Shown one piece after another: positions 1 through 6,345 of a stretch of DNA of 6,415 nucleotides (its first letter is position 1; each line of letters opens with the position of its first letter). This stretch comes from Gemmatimonadota bacterium (GTDB lineage: Bacteria > Gemmatimonadota > Gemmatimonadetes > Longimicrobiales > Gaopeijiaceae). The stretch is from NCBI GenBank assembly GCA_003567615.1, contig PWZC01000362.1:1-6415 (forward strand), read 5' to 3'. A model generated the notes under the pieces. That model was not told where the DNA came from and ran no database searches. It saw only the letters and a program-made list of their open reading frames with translations. The position numbers and the translations under genes were made by a program.

Positions 1-202
1 CCCCGATCACCGGTGCCCGGCTCCACACCTCTTCGGAGAGAGTGCCATCCACACGCGGCGCCTCGGCTCCCCCGATGCGAAGAGCTTCGACCCGGACGAC
101 TCCATCATCCACCTCACCCCCCGGAACCGACTGGGCACCCACCGGACCGGTGGGTGCCAGGGCAAGGCCGACGGTGAGGAGCAGCGCGGCCGAGCCCCTC
201 AC
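1..202 (-). CDS. Secreted CBM9/DUF5916-type protein, N-terminal part (cut by window edge)
   Basis: Only the first 67 codons are in the window; the gene runs off the left edge. It starts with GTG, whose last two bases are the first two of the TGA stop of the M14 peptidase gene, so the two genes overlap and are probably translationally coupled. A GGA lies 5 nt before the GTG and is a weak ribosome binding site. The product opens with a Sec signal peptide: R2, a hydrophobic stretch (about residues 4-17), and a likely cleavage after VGA at residue 23. Residues about 39-67 read LRIGGAEAPRVDGTLSEEVW and onwards. The pattern DG-x-L-x-E-x-x-W followed by S-R-A-P-V-I is the usual opening of the CBM9-like sugar-binding domain that begins DUF5916 proteins, which often continue into an outer-membrane-barrel-like region. 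Export and the CBM9-like start are well supported. DUF5916 as the full architecture is an inference because the rest is missing. Confidence 0.72.
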   Translation of the reverse strand, partial: MRGSAALLLTVGLALAPTGPVGAQSVPGGEVDDGVVRVEALRIGGAEAPRVDGTLSEEVWSRAPVIG

Positions 203-2529
203 CGGAGTCCGTTGAAGAGCAGCGGCCAGAGCCCCACGGTCTGCCCCCGGAAGTTGGGCTGGAATCCGTACAGCAGGACCGACCCCTCACCCACCTCCGC
301 CTCCACCAGCGCCGGCATTCCACCGATGAACTCCTCGCCCAGCACCCATCCCGCCAGGTGGGGATTGCCCTCTCCGAAGGTGCCGAGCACCCGGGCCCGG
401 GGATCATTCACCTCGAAGGCCCGACTCGTCCGCCAGTACCACGCCATGAACTCGGCGGGCACGCCCTCCCGGATGGGATGGGCCGGATCCAGATCCAGGC
501 GAAGGATGGAGCCGGGGATGAAGAAGTCCTGGGGCGGGAGGTCGGCCACGGCGTTCCGGATGTCCAACTCCAAGGCGTCGATGGCGAAGTCGGTGGCCTC
601 GTCGATGGCCACCAGGCGCCCGCCGCTCTCCACGAACGTCCGTAGCGCGGTCATTCCCTCCCGGCCCACGCCACCGGCGTATGGGGCCGGCATGACGTCG
701 TCGCTCCACCCGTTCAGGATGGACTCGGGGGACTGGTCCTGGAAGATGATGACGTCCCAGCGAGCATTGAGGTTCCCGTCCCGGAGATCCTGATTCCGGA
801 CTTCGTCGTAGGCGACCCCGGCTCCGTCGAAGAGCCAGCGGGTCCAGCCCTGGGGCATGGGCTCCTGATAGGAGCGGTAGAGGCCGATGCGGGGGGCGTC
901 GGGACCGGTGAGGAAGGCCGGAGCGTCAAAGCGCGGTTCCGTCACCATCTCCATGGGGTTCGAGAGCGATACCTCGCCGTGGGGGAACGATTCAACCGCC
1001 ACGGCTTCCAGGTTGAAGAGGAGGGGAAGGGCGTGGGCGGTGGCATCGTAGGGCCGGATCGGAGGACCACCGGGATACTCCCGGAGATCCGGGTACTCCT
1101 GGATCTCCAGCATGGTCTGGGCGAAGGCGGCGTAGGGCTGCTGCATGGGGATCACCCAGGAGCCCTCGGGGAAGCTGCGAGCCGAGCCGTTCAGCGCGTC
1201 CGCCACCTGGAAGGCCGACTGGGCCTCATGAACCTCCACGGCTCCCGTGGTGAGAACCCGGAGGAGGTGGTGGAGCCCCACCTCGTTGTCCTGCCCGGCG
1301 GGAATGACCCAGGCATCGGGCCACCGCTCCCACCCGGCCACGGCATCCCGGTGGATGTCGGCGAAGTTCCGGAGCCAGAAGGCGCGGTTTCGGGCCGCGT
1401 TCCGGAGGAGGCCCATGGCCCCGGCCTCCAGGTAGTCCACGATGTCGTCCAGTCCCCAACGCCCTCCCTCCCAGGGAGCCGGGAAGGTCACGCTCATCAC
1501 CCGCGGGTCATAATCCCGGGCCGGGCGGAGGTCGTCCATGGTCTGGAACATGGGATTGGCGAAATCGTCCAGACGTGCGGCCTCCGAGAGGATCCGGATG
1601 CCGCCGTGGTAGTGCATGTAGGCCCGGGCCGGGGTGTAGATGTCGAAGATGGCGTTGGTGACCACTCCAGTGTATCCGCGCCGGGTCATGTCGGCGGCGA
1701 TGTCCATCCCCAGGGCGTTGAAGCCAGCCACGATACGGGGATCCACATTGGGCTCCACCGGATCGATGTAGGGCGGGATGAAGAAGCGGGCTCCCTGGTT
1801 CCCCATCTGGTGGGTGTCGTAGACGATCTGGGGCTTCCACCGATTGTGGGCGTGGATCACCGTATTCCGGGTTTCGGGCTGGGCAAAGAAGAACCAGTCC
1901 CGGTTGTTGTTGTGCCCGGTATACTGGTGGTAGAGGCGGGGAAGGGGGGCCGCCTCGAATTCGGTCCCCTTCCACTGGTGCCACCACTCGGCCATCATCT
2001 GCGTCCCATCGGGATTGAGGGAGGGGATCAGGACGATGACGGTCTCGTCCAGGATGTGGAGGATCTCCGGGTCCTGGGACGAAGCGAGGGTGTAGGCGAG
2101 GCGCGCAGGCATCTGCCCCGCGCCGATCTCGTTGGAGTGGATGTGGTTCGTGAGGAGGACGACGGTGCGGCCCTCCTCGATGAGGCGATCGACTTCGGCC
2201 TCTCCGGAGGTCCGGCGCGGATCGGCCAGGAGGTGCTGGATCTCCAGCAACCGGTCCAGGTTGCGGTGATTGGCCTCGCTGGTGATCACCAGTTGGAGGA
2301 AGTCCTCGCCGAGGGTGGAGTGCCCGGTGGTCTCGATGGTCACCCGGTTGCTGGTCTCGGCCAGACGCTGATAGTAGGCCGATAGTTCGTGCCAGTCCGC
2401 CATGGTCCCGTCGGCCCCGATCTCATGACCGAAGTGCTCCAGCGGGGTGGGGATACTCTGCGCCTGAAGGGCAGCGGGTACGACCACCAGGGCTGCGGCG
2501 GTCAGGGATAGAGCGAGGCGACGTCTCAT
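199..2529 (-). CDS. Secreted M14 family zinc carboxypeptidase with C-terminal amidotransferase-like domain
   Basis: This is a 776-residue exported metallopeptidase that should remove C-terminal residues from peptides outside the cytoplasm. I chose the ATG at 2529 because it begins a clean Sec signal peptide (RRR, hydrophobic residues 5-20, cleavage likely after LQA at 23). A TTG at 2571 would put 14 extra residues in front of it. The ribosome binding site is poor. The M14 catalytic domain covers about residues 40-330. Visible motifs are the zinc pair H131-S-N-E134, NPDG at 172-175, the substrate-binding GHNNNRDW at 205-212 (R210 matches Arg145 of carboxypeptidase A), the third zinc ligand H240 in DTHQMG, and a probable general base E316 in ILSEAAR. 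Residues about 545-776 resemble a class I glutamine amidotransferase fold (WDVIIFQDQ, FVESGGRLVAIDE, a conserved-looking LLYGFQPNFRGQ end). The whole protein has no cysteine, so this domain cannot be a Cys-dependent amidotransferase. The substrate is unknown. Confidence 0.93.
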   Translation of the reverse strand: MRRRLALSLTAAALVVVPAALQAQSIPTPLEHFGHEIGADGTMADWHELSAYYQRLAETSNRVTIETTGHSTLGEDFLQLVITSEANHRNLDRLLEIQHLLADPRRTSGEAEVDRLIEEGRTVVLLTNHIHSNEIGAGQMPARLAYTLASSQDPEILHILDETVIVLIPSLNPDGTQMMAEWWHQWKGTEFEAAPLPRLYHQYTGHNNNRDWFFFAQPETRNTVIHAHNRWKPQIVYDTHQMGNQGARFFIPPYIDPVEPNVDPRIVAGFNALGMDIAADMTRRGYTGVVTNAIFDIYTPARAYMHYHGGIRILSEAARLDDFANPMFQTMDDLRPARDYDPRVMSVTFPAPWEGGRWGLDDIVDYLEAGAMGLLRNAARNRAFWLRNFADIHRDAVAGWERWPDAWVIPAGQDNEVGLHHLLRVLTTGAVEVHEAQSAFQVADALNGSARSFPEGSWVIPMQQPYAAFAQTMLEIQEYPDLREYPGGPPIRPYDATAHALPLLFNLEAVAVESFPHGEVSLSNPMEMVTEPRFDAPAFLTGPDAPRIGLYRSYQEPMPQGWTRWLFDGAGVAYDEVRNQDLRDGNLNARWDVIIFQDQSPESILNGWSDDVMPAPYAGGVGREGMTALRTFVESGGRLVAIDEATDFAIDALELDIRNAVADLPPQDFFIPGSILRLDLDPAHPIREGVPAEFMAWYWRTSRAFEVNDPRARVLGTFGEGNPHLAGWVLGEEFIGGMPALVEAEVGEGSVLLYGFQPNFRGQTVGLWPLLFNGLR

Positions 2530-2637
2530 GGGTTCCGGTCGGTTGGGGTCCTGGAGAATGGATGCCGTCAACCTATGCGCCTGCGAGGGTCGTCGCCAGA
2601 ACCCCCTCCCACCTCCACCGAGCCTGGAATCCCTACC

Positions 2638-2658
2638 GGCGGAGCGCCTCGCTCTGCC
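2638..2658 (-). terminator. GC-rich hairpin just after the RidA-like gene; weak terminator candidate
   Basis: GGCGGAGCG and CGCTCTGCC form a 9-bp stem with one G-U pair around a 3-nt loop, starting 6 nt past the stop codon of the RidA-like gene. No T-run follows on the minus strand, so it is not a classical intrinsic terminator. It may attenuate transcription or stabilise the upstream transcript. If it does terminate, the M14 gene needs its own promoter, and I could not see a convincing one between 2530 and 2637. Confidence 0.3.
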
Positions 2659-2664
2659 CCGGGA

Positions 2665-3144
2665 TCAGCGTCCGTCCACCGCCACCATCTGGATCTCCAC
2701 CAGCGCCCCTCGGGGCAGGCCCGCTACCTCCACGGTGGCCCGGGCCGGGTAGGGAGGGGCAAGGTAGCTCCCATAGATCTCATTCATGGCCCCGAAATCG
2801 GCCAGATCGGTGAGAAAGACCTGGGTCTGCACCACATGCCCGAAGTCCATTCCCGCCGCCGCCAGCACCGCCGCCAGATTCTCCATGACCTGCCGGGTTT
2901 CGGCCTCGATTCCCCCCTCCACCATCTGGCCGGTGGCGGGATCCAGGGCGATCTGTCCGGCGAGGTAGAGCGTGCCCCCGGCGCGGATGGCCTGGCTGTA
3001 GGGACCGATGGCCTCCGGGGCGTCGGGACTCTCCACCGCCTCGGGCGGGGTCCACTCCGGGAAATGGGGGTCGGTGTCGGGAACGGGTCCACATCCCATC
3101 GCGAGGGCCAGGAGGAGAGCCGCGGTCAGGTGGAAACGGGTCAT
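2665..3144 (-). CDS. RidA-family (YjgF/YER057c/UK114) protein with lipoprotein signal
   Basis: This is a 159-residue protein. RidA proteins hydrolyse 2-aminoacrylate and related imines released by PLP enzymes. The RidA domain spans about residues 40-157: IGPYSQAI at 46-53, AGQI at 62-65, and the Arg and Glu that match Arg105 and Glu120 of E. coli RidA (R135 in PARATVEV and E150 in VEIQMVAV, the same 15-residue spacing). These suggest an active deaminase-type member. Ahead of the domain is a signal of the form MTRF, hydrophobic residues 6-15, then AMGC with C18 as the only cysteine in the protein. That fits a lipobox with an atypical Ala at -3, and a Pro/Asp/Glu-rich linker follows. The ATG lies 2 bp after the stop of the PLP enzyme gene, with GGAG 10 nt before it inside that gene, so the two are surely co-transcribed. 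The reading frame stays open upstream to 3681, but that stretch overlaps the PLP enzyme gene and looks non-coding. Confidence 0.9.
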   Translation of the reverse strand: MTRFHLTAALLLALAMGCGPVPDTDPHFPEWTPPEAVESPDAPEAIGPYSQAIRAGGTLYLAGQIALDPATGQMVEGGIEAETRQVMENLAAVLAAAGMDFGHVVQTQVFLTDLADFGAMNEIYGSYLAPPYPARATVEVAGLPRGALVEIQMVAVDGR

Positions 3145-3146
3145 GG

Positions 3147-4478
3147 TCAGGCGACTCCGTAACGAATGGCGTGGCGCACTCCGTCCACGAAGCGCTCCAG
3201 CTCTTCCATGGTGGTATAGACAGACGGACTGATGCGGAGCCCCCGACAGTCCGGGTGCCCGATGGGGGTCACGATGATGCGGTGACGGTCCCAGAGGAAG
3301 CGGGCCAGATCCCCGGGCTCGATCCCGTCGATGGCCACGTTGGCGATTCCGGCGGCGAAGCCCGGGCGCAGACTGGTGTTCAGGCTCACCCGATCCTCTT
3401 CCAGGAGCGCATGGGCCCAGGTGTTCCGGAGGTGCACCAGCCGAGCCTCCTTCCGGTCGGCTCCGATTCCCTGGTGGAAGGTGAGGGCGGCTCCGATGGC
3501 CAGATAGTTGGGGGCGGGGTGGGTGCCGATCTCCTCGAACTTCCGGATGTCGTCGTCCATGGTCTCGGGCGAGGCCATGAGGGGCCAGAGCTCCGCGATC
3601 CGGTCCTGGCGGACGAAGAGGAATCCTGTGCCAAAGGGGGCGAAGAGCCACTTGTGCAGCGACGTGGCGTAGTAGTCGCACCCCAGGTCATCCAGGCTGA
3701 AGTCGAAGTGGGCGAAGGCGTGGGCGCCGTCCACGATGACCGGGATCCCCCGGCTCCGGGCCATCTCCACCACCGGCTTCACCGGGAGGATCTGCCCGGT
3801 GATGTTGATCATGTGGCACATGAGGATGAGACGGGTCCTGGGGGTGATCTCCGCCTCGAACCGCCGCACGATCTCGTCGGGATCCTCGGCGGGGACCGGG
3901 ATGGGGAAGGTCTTGAGCCGGATCCCCTCCCGACGCACGCGTTGCTCGAAGGTGGTGAGCATGCGGGGGTAGTCCTGATCAGTGGTCAGGACCTCGTCGC
4001 CGGGCTCCAGATCGATCCCGAACTGACAGATCTGAAGTCCTTCCGAGGCATTCCGGGTGATGGCCATCTCGTCGGGTCGACAACCGAAGGTGGCGGCCAG
4101 GCGCTGACGGACGCCCTCCTTCTGTGGCTCCAGGATCCGCCACATGGTCTGGACCGGGGCCTCGTTGGAGTAGGCCAGATACCTGGCCATTGCCTGCTGC
4201 ACTGCTGCCGGAGCGGGGCTCACCCCCCCATTGTTCAGGTTCACCAGACTCCGGTCCACGGTGAAGGCCTGCTGCACCTCCCGCCAGAGGTCCTCGTCCC
4301 GGGCCACGGCGGCGGGGGCGCGTTCCTCTCCTCGGAAGAGGTCGGCGACTCCCTCCAGTCGGGAAGGCTCGAGCCACGCTGCCGGTGCAGCCAGGAGGGA
4401 CGGGGGACGCACGAGACCGGCAGCCCCGGCCAGGGAGGCACCAGCCACGGTGGAGAGGAAGTGGCGACGGTCGGGCAT
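3147..4478 (-). CDS. Tat-exported class V aminotransferase-fold PLP enzyme (isopenicillin N epimerase-like)
   Basis: This is a 443-residue PLP-dependent enzyme of fold type I, class V. The group contains isopenicillin N epimerase, cysteine desulfurases and C-S lyases such as EgtE. The N-terminus carries a twin-arginine signal: DRRHFL at 3-8, a hydrophobic stretch to about 22, and a likely cleavage near APA at 31-33. That leaves about 410 residues, close to the epimerase family size. Visible PLP features are TRNASEG at 141-147 (cofactor phosphate region), D250 in VDGAHA (pyridine nitrogen), K276 in TSLHKW (Schiff-base lysine), and R415 in GLRIS (likely substrate carboxylate). Tat export moves folded, cofactor-loaded proteins, which fits a PLP enzyme. 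The start ATG has GGAG 6 nt upstream and a promoter about 40 bp away. It is the first gene of its transcript, with the RidA-like gene 2 bp after it. Family and export are strongly supported. The reaction (transamination, epimerisation or lyase) cannot be told from sequence. Confidence 0.93.
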   Translation of the reverse strand: MPDRRHFLSTVAGASLAGAAGLVRPPSLLAAPAAWLEPSRLEGVADLFRGEERAPAAVARDEDLWREVQQAFTVDRSLVNLNNGGVSPAPAAVQQAMARYLAYSNEAPVQTMWRILEPQKEGVRQRLAATFGCRPDEMAITRNASEGLQICQFGIDLEPGDEVLTTDQDYPRMLTTFEQRVRREGIRLKTFPIPVPAEDPDEIVRRFEAEITPRTRLILMCHMINITGQILPVKPVVEMARSRGIPVIVDGAHAFAHFDFSLDDLGCDYYATSLHKWLFAPFGTGFLFVRQDRIAELWPLMASPETMDDDIRKFEEIGTHPAPNYLAIGAALTFHQGIGADRKEARLVHLRNTWAHALLEEDRVSLNTSLRPGFAAGIANVAIDGIEPGDLARFLWDRHRIIVTPIGHPDCRGLRISPSVYTTMEELERFVDGVRHAIRYGVA

Positions 4479-4522
4479 GTCGAACTCCGGGTGCGATGGG
4501 CATGGAACCGGGACGTATGGCC

Positions 4523-4551
4523 ATCATGCCACGTCCCCATGCGCGTGGCAA
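4523..4551 (-). promoter_or_regulatory. Sigma70-like promoter of the PLP enzyme/RidA operon
   Basis: On the minus strand TTGCCA (4551-4546; 5 of 6 to the -35 consensus) is followed after exactly 17 bp by CATGAT (4528-4523; 4 of 6 to the -10 consensus). Transcription would begin near 4516, giving a leader of about 38 nt with a good Shine-Dalgarno before the ATG at 4478. It is the best promoter-like match I found in the window, and it sits in the gap in front of the PLP enzyme gene. Confidence 0.55.
4527..4550. promoter_or_regulatory. Perfect 7-bp dyad across the promoter, possible operator
   Basis: TGCCACG and CGTGGCA are exact reverse complements separated by 10 bp. The dyad covers the spacer and touches both the -35 and -10 hexamers, where a bound dimeric repressor would block RNA polymerase. 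The half-site spacing (centres about 17 bp apart) allows two adjacent major grooves on roughly the same face, though it is not an exact turn multiple. The regulator is unknown and no regulator gene is in the window. Confidence 0.4.
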
Positions 4552-4556
4552 ACCGC

Positions 4557-4595
4557 CCCTACCTGCACGGGTCCTCCCGCGCCCTACCTACACGG
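4557..4595 (-). repeat. Imperfect 14-bp direct repeat with 25-bp period upstream of the promoter
   Basis: On the minus strand CCGTGTAGGTAGGG (4595-4582) and CCGTGCAGGTAGGG (4570-4557) differ at one base. The nearer copy ends 5 bp upstream of the proposed -35, so the copies lie at about -41 to -54 and -66 to -79. These are typical activator positions, but the repeat may also be chance in GC-rich sequence. Confidence 0.4.
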
Positions 4596-4616
4596 AGGGT
4601 GGGAAGGAAGGCGTGG

Positions 4617-5099
4617 TCACCCGGCCGAGTCCAGATGAACCAGTCGAGGGGTCAGGGTCCCGTCGTCGGCCAACGTCGCCCGAACCATGCTCACGGGAAG
4701 ATCGAAGCGGCGCGGTCCACAGCTCCCGGGGTTGATGAACCAGCACCCCTCCTTCTGCTCCAGGAGGGGCCGGTGCGTGTGGCCAAAGACCACTAGATCC
4801 GCCTGGGGAAAGGCGTTGGCCAGGGCCGGCGGGCCGGGGGTGCCGAACTGGTGCCCGTGGGTCACCACCACCATCAGATCCGCCAGGCGAGCCCGGGCCA
4901 CCGGCTCGAACCGGTCCCGGACGTCGAATCCGTCGGTGTTTCCCGGCACCACCGTAACCGGTGCCACCGCCTGCAGCTCCGCCAGAAGCTCCAGCGGACC
5001 CAGATCACCGGCGTGGAGGATATGATCCACCCCGGTCAGCTCGTGGAAGAGGCGGGGGTGGGGTCGTCCGTGGGTGTCGGAGATGATGCCCAGTTCCAT
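4617..5099 (-). CDS. YfcE/MJ0936-family metallophosphoesterase
   Basis: This is a 160-residue cytoplasmic calcineurin-like phosphoesterase of the small YfcE/MJ0936/VPS29 type. Members hydrolyse phosphodiesters in vitro and the natural substrate is usually unknown. All metal-binding motifs are present: D8 and H10 in SDTHG, D32 in HAGDLG, N54 in GNTD, H81 in THGH, and H107 and H109 in FGHTHRP, followed by the family signature INPGS at 122-126. Length is normal for the family. The ATG places SDTHG at residues 7-11, as in relatives, and is therefore preferred although no clear ribosome binding site precedes it. It begins 21 bp after the glycosyltransferase stop, so it is probably in the same transcript. 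There is no signal peptide. What it does for the glycosyltransferase, if anything, cannot be told. Confidence 0.93.
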   Translation of the reverse strand: MELGIISDTHGRPHPRLFHELTGVDHILHAGDLGPLELLAELQAVAPVTVVPGNTDGFDVRDRFEPVARARLADLMVVVTHGHQFGTPGPPALANAFPQADLVVFGHTHRPLLEQKEGCWFINPGSCGPRRFDLPVSMVRATLADDGTLTPRLVHLDSAG

Positions 5100-5120
5100 G
5101 GAGATGGTCTGCCGTGTGTG

Positions 5121-6248
5121 TCAGGGGGTTCGGTCGGGTGGTGGGAGAAACACCGCCCGAAGGAAATGTTCAGCGATCCGGCGGGGAGTGAAGCGGGTCA
5201 CCGTCTCCCGGCCCGCCGCGCCCATGCGGTCACGAAGCACCGGATCCCGCAACAGTTTAAGAATCGCCTCAGCCAGGGAGGCCGGGTCTTCGGTGGGTAC
5301 CAGGATCCCGGTGCGCCCATCGTCCACCACCTCCGGGGTCGCACCGGCCCGAGCCGCCACAATGGGAAGCCCGGCCGCCATGGCCTCGAGGAAGACGATC
5401 CCGAAGGCCTCCTGTACCGATGGAAGCGCGAAGACCAGGGACTCCCGGTACGCCTGCCGCACCTGGGCGGCCTGGGAGATCGGACCCGTGAACTCCACGG
5501 CCGAAGCCAGCCCCAGATCCGATGCGAGCTGCCTCAGGGCGGGGAGCTCAGGACCTCCACCCACGACCCGGAGGCGTACCGAAGGTATGGCCCGCCGCAC
5601 GGCAACCATGGCACGGACGAGGGTCGCTGTGTCCTTGCGGCGATATTGCCGGGCTACCGAGAGGACCGTGGGACGTCGGTCCCGCCCCAGAACTCTGGTT
5701 CTTTCCGCCTCCCACGGGGCCGGATCCAGCGCCTCGGGCACAACGGCCACACGGTCCGGAGAGAGCCGGTAGCTCCTGACGGCCCGCTCCGCCGAATAGC
5801 GACTGGGGACGATGACGCGGTGGGCCCGGCGTGCGGTCATGGCTTCAAACCGGGCCACTGTCTCCAGGATCAGGGTCTCATTGGGCGCCGCGAATCGGAC
5901 CTCGTCGGCAGCCACCCCCTTGAGGCTGGCCACGAAAGGTCGATGGGGTCTGGGCTCCAGGAAGACTCCGTCGAAGTCGAAGCCCACCACCAGGTCCACC
6001 TGTCCCAGTGAAGCCAGCCGCTCTTCCACCTCGAGATTGAAGTGGAGACGCCGGGCAAGAACCTCGTCGGGCGATTCCCCCGGCTTTCCCGGAGGCGGCC
6101 GAAGGAGGTCGACCCGGTGCCCCAGTTCCCGGAGCCCCGACGCCAGGACGACGATGGCGGCAGCCGTGCCGGTCCCCTCGTAGGGGGCCGTCTTCCACGA
6201 ATCCAGGAAGGCGATGTGAAGTGGGATCTCACGTGGGACGGAGCTCAT
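5121..6248 (-). CDS. Family 4 glycosyltransferase (GT-B fold)
   Basis: This is a 375-residue retaining glycosyltransferase that should transfer a sugar from a nucleotide-sugar donor, probably to a polysaccharide, lipid or small-molecule acceptor at the cytoplasmic face of the membrane. The N-terminal acceptor domain has the glycine loop YEGTGTAAAI (23-32) followed by LRELGHRV. The C-terminal donor domain has VARQYRRKD (198-206, with R204 and K205 positioned for donor phosphates), VVGGGPE (228-234), and the GT4 E-x7-E motif E280...E288 in PSVQEAFGIVFLEAMAAGLP, then GATPEVVDDGRTG. No transmembrane segment or signal peptide is seen. The ATG at 6248 is the only plausible start: the frame is open further upstream but lacks another ATG or GTG nearby. 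An AAGG about 12 nt upstream is a weak ribosome binding site. Sugar specificity is not readable from the sequence. Confidence 0.93.
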   Translation of the reverse strand: MSSVPREIPLHIAFLDSWKTAPYEGTGTAAAIVVLASGLRELGHRVDLLRPPPGKPGESPDEVLARRLHFNLEVEERLASLGQVDLVVGFDFDGVFLEPRPHRPFVASLKGVAADEVRFAAPNETLILETVARFEAMTARRAHRVIVPSRYSAERAVRSYRLSPDRVAVVPEALDPAPWEAERTRVLGRDRRPTVLSVARQYRRKDTATLVRAMVAVRRAIPSVRLRVVGGGPELPALRQLASDLGLASAVEFTGPISQAAQVRQAYRESLVFALPSVQEAFGIVFLEAMAAGLPIVAARAGATPEVVDDGRTGILVPTEDPASLAEAILKLLRDPVLRDRMGAAGRETVTRFTPRRIAEHFLRAVFLPPPDRTP

Positions 6249-6345
6249 GCCCGGACGCCCTTCTTCATAACGGGGCGCACCGGGCTCAGGCGCGCCTCGG
6301 ATGTTCCCCGGGTACGCTGCAGGATGCGGCGCAACCCCCGAGCCC

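Noticed and set aside
979..2385. 468-codon open frame on the plus strand
   Set aside because: It is fully antisense to the M14 peptidase, whose catalytic motifs are intact. The plus-strand product shows no domain.
2530..2571. TTG start 14 codons upstream for the M14 gene
   Set aside because: It would put a polar stretch before the RRR of a normal signal peptide; the ATG at 2529 is the better start.
2543..2571. TTGACG (2571-2566 on the minus strand) as a -35 for the M14 gene
   Set aside because: No -10-like hexamer occurs 16-18 bp downstream; the sequence there is CCCCAA-like.
3145..3681. N-terminal extension of the RidA-like frame on the minus strand
   Set aside because: It overlaps the PLP enzyme in another frame, is Arg/Pro/His-rich, and a good start with a signal sequence exists at 3144.
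3171..4796. 541-codon open frame on the plus strand
   Set aside because: It lies opposite the PLP enzyme and runs into the metallophosphoesterase gene. The product is low-complexity (Gly/Val/Glu/Asp/His-rich) without recognisable motifs. It is the expected antisense mirror of a GC-rich gene.
4851..6011. 386-codon open frame on the plus strand
   Set aside because: It is antisense to the glycosyltransferase and metallophosphoesterase, and its composition is atypical with no motifs.
6282..6345. GGGCTC/GAGCCC inverted repeat and the palindrome AGGCGCGCCT in the gap before the glycosyltransferase
   Set aside because: The stem is only 6 bp with a loop of about 52 nt and no T-run. Short GC palindromes are expected by chance here.
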